A DNA stretch of 64,000 nt from an uncultured Eubacteriales bacterium (GTDB lineage: Bacteria > Bacillota > Clostridia > Oscillospirales > Acutalibacteraceae), in contig CAKSLH010000002.1 in assembly GCA_934466515.1 (NCBI GenBank), positions 248,001-312,000 on the forward strand. Reading direction: 5' to 3'. The notes beneath the pieces are model-generated. The model was not told the DNA's origin. It ran no database searches and worked only from the letters and a program-made list of their open reading frames with translations. Below are positions 59,794-64,000 of the stretch, one piece after another. Positions within the stretch are counted from its first letter, which is position 1. Each line of letters begins with the position of its first letter. A program made the position numbers and the translations under genes.

Positions 59794-59812
59794 TTCTCGG
59801 AGGTTAAGTTTT

Positions 59813-61453
59813 ATGGCTAAAAATGTTATTTTCGGTGAAGAAGCAAGAAAGTCTTTGCAGGCAGGTGTTGATAAGCTTGCAAATGCCGTTAAGGTCACTT
59901 TAGGACCCAAGGGCAGAAATGTTGTTCTCGATAAGAAATACGGTTCTCCGCTCATTACCAATGACGGTGTAACAATTGCTAAGGAAATCGAGCTTGAGGA
60001 TCCGTTTGAAAATATGGGCGCTCAGCTTGTAAAAGAGGTTTCGGTTAAGACTAACGATGCCGCGGGCGACGGTACTACAACAGCTACCGTTTTGGCTCAG
60101 GCTCTTATCGCCGAGGGAATGAAGAATGTTGCCGCAGGCGCAAACCCGATGGTTGTTAAGAAGGGCATCAAAACCGCTACCGACGCCGCAATTGCGACAG
60201 TTATCAAAAATTCCAAAAAGGTTTCGGGAACCGATGAGATTGCAAGAGTTGCAACCGTTTCTTCTGGCGATGAGGTTATAGGAAAGCTTATTGCAGAGGC
60301 TATGGAAAAGGTTTCGGCTGATGGCGTTATAACCGTTGAAGAGTCAAAGACCGCCGAAACATATTCCGAGGTTGTTGAGGGTATGCAGTTTGACCGCGGA
60401 TATATCACTCCTTACATGGTAACCGATTCCGATAAAATGGAAGCTGTTATTGACGACGCTTTGATTCTTATTACCGATAAGAAAATTTCAAATATTCAGG
60501 AAATTCTTCCTCTCCTTGAGCAGATAGTTCAGTCGGGCAAAAAGCTTGTTATTATCGCTGAGGATATCGAGGGCGAGGCTCTTTCAACCCTTATTGTTAA
60601 TAAGCTTCGCGGAACCTTTACCTGCGTTGCCGTTAAAGCTCCGGGATTCGGCGACAGAAGAAAAGAAATGCTCCGCGATATCGCTATTCTTACAGGCGGC
60701 GAGGTTATTTCCGAGGAGCTCGGTCTTGAGCTTAAGGATACAACTATCGAACAGCTCGGCAAAGCCCGTCAGGTTAAGGTTACAAAAGAAAATACAATTA
60801 TTGTTGACGGCGCAGGAGATAAGGAAGCTATAAAGGACCGTGTAGGTCAGATTAAAAACCAGATTGCTTCAACAACCTCTGATTTTGACCGTGAAAAATT
60901 GCAGGAGCGTCTTGCTAAGCTTTCGGGCGGTGTTGCCGTAATCAAAGTAGGCGCCGCTACCGAAATTGAAATGAAGGATAAGAAGCTCCGCGTTGAGGAC
61001 GCACTTTCCGCAACAAAGGCCGCTGTCGAAGAGGGCATTGTTGCAGGAGGCGGAGTTGCTCTTCTTAATACAATTCCTGTAGTAAGCGAGCTTGCCGCTA
61101 AGGCTGAGGGCGATGAAAAGACAGGTGTCAATATCGTGCTTAAGGCTTTGGAGGCTCCTATCCGTCAGATTGCTTTCAATGCAGGAATTGAGGGCTCAGT
61201 AATAATTGATAAAATCGTTAACAGCGGTAAGGTAAATTACGGATTTGACGCTTATTCCGAAACCTATACCGATATGATTGAGGCAGGAATCGTTGACCCG
61301 ACAAAGGTTACAAGATCCGCTCTTGAAAACGCCGCAAGCGTTGCTTCAATGGTTCTTACAACCGAAAGCCTCGTTGCCGACGCTCCCGAGGATAAGGCCG
61401 CAGCCAATGCCGCAGCAGCCGCGGCAGCCGCTCAGGCAGGCGGAATGTACTAA
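59813..61453 (+). CDS. groEL: Chaperonin GroEL
   Basis: The 546-residue chaperonin has the signature motifs: KVTLGPKGRNVVLDKK, the ATP-binding DGTTTATVLAQ, EDIEGEALSTLIVNK and AAVEEGIVAGGG. The C-terminal tail is Ala-rich and ends GGMY rather than the GGM repeats of many homologues. GGAGG lies upstream of the ATG. A terminator follows. Confidence 0.98.
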   Translation: MAKNVIFGEEARKSLQAGVDKLANAVKVTLGPKGRNVVLDKKYGSPLITNDGVTIAKEIELEDPFENMGAQLVKEVSVKTNDAAGDGTTTATVLAQALIAEGMKNVAAGANPMVVKKGIKTATDAAIATVIKNSKKVSGTDEIARVATVSSGDEVIGKLIAEAMEKVSADGVITVEESKTAETYSEVVEGMQFDRGYITPYMVTDSDKMEAVIDDALILITDKKISNIQEILPLLEQIVQSGKKLVIIAEDIEGEALSTLIVNKLRGTFTCVAVKAPGFGDRRKEMLRDIAILTGGEVISEELGLELKDTTIEQLGKARQVKVTKENTIIVDGAGDKEAIKDRVGQIKNQIASTTSDFDREKLQERLAKLSGGVAVIKVGAATEIEMKDKKLRVEDALSATKAAVEEGIVAGGGVALLNTIPVVSELAAKAEGDEKTGVNIVLKALEAPIRQIAFNAGIEGSVIIDKIVNSGKVNYGFDAYSETYTDMIEAGIVDPTKVTRSALENAASVASMVLTTESLVADAPEDKAAANAAAAAAAAQAGGMY

Positions 61454-61490
61454 TTCAGAATATAGCCGCAAAAAAATGATATAATTTTTC

Positions 61491-61517
61491 AGCCGTTCGT
61501 AAAGAACGGCTTTTTTT
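61491..61517 (+). terminator. Intrinsic terminator after groEL
   Basis: An 8-bp stem (61491-61498 with 61504-61511) is followed by seven T. Confidence 0.93.
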
Positions 61518-61528
61518 ATATTTTTCGG

Positions 61529-61557
61529 TTGACAAATCGGTTTTAAGGTGTTATTAT
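61529..61557 (+). promoter_or_regulatory. Sigma-A promoter for the str operon
   Basis: A consensus TTGACA (61529-61534) and TATTAT (61552-61557) with an upstream TGT are separated by 17 bp, 75 bp before the rpsL start. Confidence 0.85.
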
Positions 61558-61631
61558 ATTAGGGTATGTGAAATCATGGCTTATTGTGCCGGATTTTCGT
61601 ATGAATTTTTAAGAAAGGAGAGAGTGTAAAA

Positions 61632-62057
61632 GTGCCAACCTTTAACCAGTTAGTTCGCAGCGGTCGTGAAACCGTGGAGAAGAAGGCTAAAGCTCCTGCA
61701 CTTCTTAAAGGCTATAACTCGATGAAGCGTCAGCTCACCGATAACGATTCGCCTCAGAAGCGCGGTGTTTGTACAGCCGTAAAAACTTCTACCCCTAAAA
61801 AGCCGAACTCTGCGCTTCGTAAAATCGCGAGAGTACGTCTTTCTAACGGAATTGAGGTTTCAGCATACATCCCCGGAATCGGTCACAACCTTCAGGAGCA
61901 CAGCGTTGTTCTTATCCGTGGCGGCCGTGTTAAGGATCTCCCCGGTGTGCGTTATCACATCGTAAGAGGAACCCTTGATACTCAGGGTGTTGCAAACAGG
62001 ATGCAGAGCCGTTCTAAGTACGGTGCAAAGCGTCCCAAAGCAGGTGCGAAGAAGTAA
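61632..62057 (+). CDS. rpsL: 30S ribosomal protein S12
   Basis: The 141-residue S12 starts at GTG with AGAAAGGAGAG upstream. The decoding-site loop TPKKPNSALRK is intact, with the Lys pair at 56-57 whose changes give streptomycin resistance, so a wild-type, sensitive protein is expected. GGRVKDLPGVRYH is the second conserved loop. The protein is a little longer than in E. coli, with an insertion before the PQKRGVC motif, as in other Gram-positives. Confidence 0.98.
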   Translation: MPTFNQLVRSGRETVEKKAKAPALLKGYNSMKRQLTDNDSPQKRGVCTAVKTSTPKKPNSALRKIARVRLSNGIEVSAYIPGIGHNLQEHSVVLIRGGRVKDLPGVRYHIVRGTLDTQGVANRMQSRSKYGAKRPKAGAKK

Positions 62058-62184
62058 TTTTATTTAAAAGACGAAATCTCTGCTGTAAAACAGGCAGTGT
62101 TTATATATTTAAACTCTGCTTGGTGCGACGGGAATTTGTCACTCGAGTACCTATGATATCATCATTATGAAGGAGGGAAGTAAA

Positions 62185-62655
62185 GTGCCAAGAAGAGGCT
62201 TTATTGCAAAACGCGATGTATTGCCGGATCCTATCTATAATTCTAAGAAGGTTACACGTCTTATCAACAACATCATGCTTGACGGTAAGAAGGGCGTAGC
62301 TCAGAAGATAGTTTATGGTGCTTTCGACATCATCAGTGAAAAAACAGGAAAGGAACCGCTTGAGGTATTTGATGCTGCAATGGAAAATATCATGCCGCAG
62401 CTTGAATGTAAGGCAGTCCGCAAGGGCGGCGCTACCTATCAGGTACCGTTCGAGGTTCGTCCCGAAAGAAAACAGACTTTGGCTTTGCGTTGGCTTACAG
62501 CGTTCAGCCGTCAGCGCTCTGAGCGTACCATGAAAGAGCGTCTCGCAGCAGAAATTATGGATGCTACGAACGGTCTCGGTAACTCTGTTAAGAAGCGCGA
62601 AGAAATGCACAGAACCGCAGAAGCAAACAAGGCTTTTGCTCATTACAGATGGTAA
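62185..62655 (+). CDS. rpsG: 30S ribosomal protein S7
   Basis: The 156-residue S7 has PRRGFIAKRDVLPDPIYNSK at the start, KKGVAQKIVYGAF, and GGATYQVPFEVRPERKQTLA with the C-terminal HRTAEANKAFAHYRW. The start is GTG at 62185 with AGGAGGG eight bases upstream; an ATG at 62167 overlaps that site and is rejected. The 127-bp spacer from rpsL may hold regulatory RNA. Confidence 0.98.
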   Translation: MPRRGFIAKRDVLPDPIYNSKKVTRLINNIMLDGKKGVAQKIVYGAFDIISEKTGKEPLEVFDAAMENIMPQLECKAVRKGGATYQVPFEVRPERKQTLALRWLTAFSRQRSERTMKERLAAEIMDATNGLGNSVKKREEMHRTAEANKAFAHYRW

Positions 62656-62699
62656 TTTACCGGATTATTTAATCGCTTAAAGCGAAAATGGAGGATAAT

Positions 62700-64000
62700 A
62701 TGCCGAGAAAAGTATCTCTTGAAATGACAAGAAATATTGGTATTATGGCTCATATTGACGCCGGTAAAACTACAACCACTGAGCGTATACTCTTTTATAC
62801 GGGTATTAACCGTAAATTGGGTGAAACTCATGACGGCGCTTCCACAATGGACTGGATGGAGCAGGAGAAAGAAAGAGGTATTACAATCACCTCCGCTGCT
62901 ACCACCTGTTTTTGGAAAGACCATCGTATCAATATAATCGACACCCCCGGACACGTTGACTTTACAGTTGAAGTTCAGCGTTCTCTGCGTGTACTTGACG
63001 GTTCGGTTACCGTTTTGTGCGCAAAGGGCGGTGTTGAGCCGCAGTCTGAGACCGTTTGGCATCAGGCTAATGAGTACCATGTTCCGCGTATGATATTCGT
63101 CAATAAGATGGATATAATGGGTGCGGACTTCTATCATGTTCTTGATATGATCAAGGACAGATTTAACTGCAATGCAGTTCCGATTCAGCTTCCTATCGGT
63201 GCTGAGGATACCTTTAAGGGAATTGTCGATCTTATTAACAATGACGCCGAGATTTATTATGATGACCTCGGTAAGGATATAAGACGCGAAGAGATCCCCG
63301 AGGATATGAAGGAGCTCGCAGCTAAATACCGTACTGCTCTTATCGAAGCTGTCGTTGAACAGGACGATGAGCTTATGGAAAAATATTTTGAAGGCGTTGA
63401 GCCTACCGTTGAGGAAATGAAGAAAATCATTCGTAAGGCAACTATTGCTAACGATATGGTTCCCGTTACCTGCGGTACCGCTTACAGAAACAAGGGCGTT
63501 CAGCCTTTGCTCGACGCTATAGTTGATTTTATGCCGGCTCCGACCGACATTCCGGCTATTAAGGGTACCAACCCCGATACCGGAGAAGAGGAAGACAGAC
63601 ATGCTTCCGACGATGAGCCGTTCTCAGCTCTCGCATTCAAAATCGCTACCGATCCTTTCGTAGGAAAAATCTGCTATTTCCGTGTTTATTCGGGTACTGT
63701 TGCCGCAGGCGCAGGCGTTTACAACTCGGTTAAGCAGAACAGAGAAAGAATGGGAAGAATTCTTCAGATGCATGCAAACCACAGAGAAGACCTCGATGTT
63801 TGCTATGCAGGCGATATTGCCGCTGCCGTAGGTCTTAAGAACACTACAACCGGCGATACTCTCTGCGATGAAAAGCATCCTGTAATTCTTGAGTCAATGA
63901 ACTTCCCTGAGCCTGTTATCCGTGTTGCTATCGAGCCTAAGACAAAAGCAGGTCAGGAAAAGATGGGCATTGCTCTTGCAAAGCTTGCAGAAGAGGATCC
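62700..64000 (+). CDS. fusA: Elongation factor G, 3' end beyond the window
   Basis: The frame from ATG 62700 is open to the window edge, giving 433 codons of an expected 690 or so. It shows the GTPase motifs AHIDAGKTT (G1), DTPGHVD (G3) and NKMD (G4), and switch I with RGITITSAA. Domain II begins near FSALAFKIATDP. EF-G drives translocation on the ribosome. GAGG is upstream of the ATG. It completes the rpsL-rpsG-fusA order of the str operon. Confidence 0.97.
   Translation, partial: MPRKVSLEMTRNIGIMAHIDAGKTTTTERILFYTGINRKLGETHDGASTMDWMEQEKERGITITSAATTCFWKDHRINIIDTPGHVDFTVEVQRSLRVLDGSVTVLCAKGGVEPQSETVWHQANEYHVPRMIFVNKMDIMGADFYHVLDMIKDRFNCNAVPIQLPIGAEDTFKGIVDLINNDAEIYYDDLGKDIRREEIPEDMKELAAKYRTALIEAVVEQDDELMEKYFEGVEPTVEEMKKIIRKATIANDMVPVTCGTAYRNKGVQPLLDAIVDFMPAPTDIPAIKGTNPDTGEEEDRHASDDEPFSALAFKIATDPFVGKICYFRVYSGTVAAGAGVYNSVKQNRERMGRILQMHANHREDLDVCYAGDIAAAVGLKNTTTGDTLCDEKHPVILESMNFPEPVIRVAIEPKTKAGQEKMGIALAKLAEED

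Noticed and set aside
62643..63602. A long reading frame on the minus strand.
   Set aside because: It is antisense to fusA, has no ribosome site and encodes no recognisable protein; it is a by-product of fusA codon usage.
1..64000. tRNA, rRNA, prophage, integrase or restriction-defence genes.
   Set aside because: None was recognised on either strand by reading the coding frames and the gaps between genes.

Overview
The window looks like chromosome of a spore-forming, strictly anaerobic, Gram-positive member of the Clostridia, most like Oscillospiraceae/Ruminococcaceae gut bacteria. That placement is inferred from content. The window holds an NADH-linked [FeFe] hydrogenase, the MEP isoprenoid genes ispD and ispF, HemZ, sporulation genes with Bacillus-like synteny (tepA-ftsK/spoIIIE; spoVB-like, rqcP, yabP, yabQ, divIC, yabR), lipoprotein and sortase-type surface signals, and moderately AT-rich DNA with Shine-Dalgarno-led genes and sigma-A-type promoters. 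It is fully bacterial, mostly housekeeping, and both edges cut genes (hydB at the left, fusA at the right).

Layout: 1-3.3 kb, hydrogenase subunits HydB and HydA; 3.4-4.4 kb, an LCP-family cell-wall ligase on the minus strand; 4.6-7.4 kb, TrkA/TrkH potassium uptake; 7.5-11 kb, EF-P, an acidic Cys-rich CD1247-type protein, IspD, IspF, a DUF4830 protein and RsuA; 11.1-12.3 kb, an orphan MsmX-like sugar ABC ATPase; 12.4-16.5 kb, TepA, FtsK/SpoIIIE and a secreted ComEC-like metallo-beta-lactamase-fold protein; 16.6-17.5 kb, DegV; 17.6-22.5 kb (minus), a branched-chain amino acid type ABC importer livJ-H-M-G-F; 22.8-24 kb, GlyA; 24.1-24.8 kb (minus), a SpoIIQ-like M23 protein; 25.2-27 kb, a large surface protein with an SPKTG sorting signal; 27.1-33.6 kb, MscS, a TetR regulator, a DUF308 membrane protein, an MMPL/RND transporter and its XXXLXXG-repeat partner.

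The gaps at 28.5-29 kb and 33.6-34.2 kb are rich in repeats: three copies of a structured palindromic intergenic element, and one 274-bp MITE-like element with 28-bp terminal inverted repeats flanked by TA. At 34.2-44.6 kb lies a SanA/YdcF-like gene and a surface-polysaccharide export and assembly cluster: ABC permease, ATPase with a Wzt-like C-terminal domain, a secreted MBL-fold protein, a degenerate methyltransferase-type protein with a coiled-coil tail, two large glycosyltransferases and an acyltransferase. At 44.6-54.9 kb is a dense operon-like run: recJ, relA, dtd, MBL hydrolase, hemZ, nucleoside kinase, zinc-ribbon protein, MTAN-like protein, SpoVB/MurJ-like flippase. At 55-59.4 kb are HU, rqcP, yabP, yabQ, divIC, yabR, an RNA methyltransferase and a lipid kinase. 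At 59.5-64 kb are groES-groEL and the start of the str operon (rpsL, rpsG, fusA).

The most unusual observation is the substrate-binding lipoprotein of the liv importer (21225-22490). Its sequence is a circular permutation of the normal Peripla_BP_6 fold: after the lipoprotein signal it begins with what is normally the second half, and it ends with what is normally the first half, in one intact reading frame. Other points of interest are the possible capping/chain-length module in the polysaccharide cluster, the MITE, the structured repeats with nearby orphan terminators, and the SPKTG-anchored protein.
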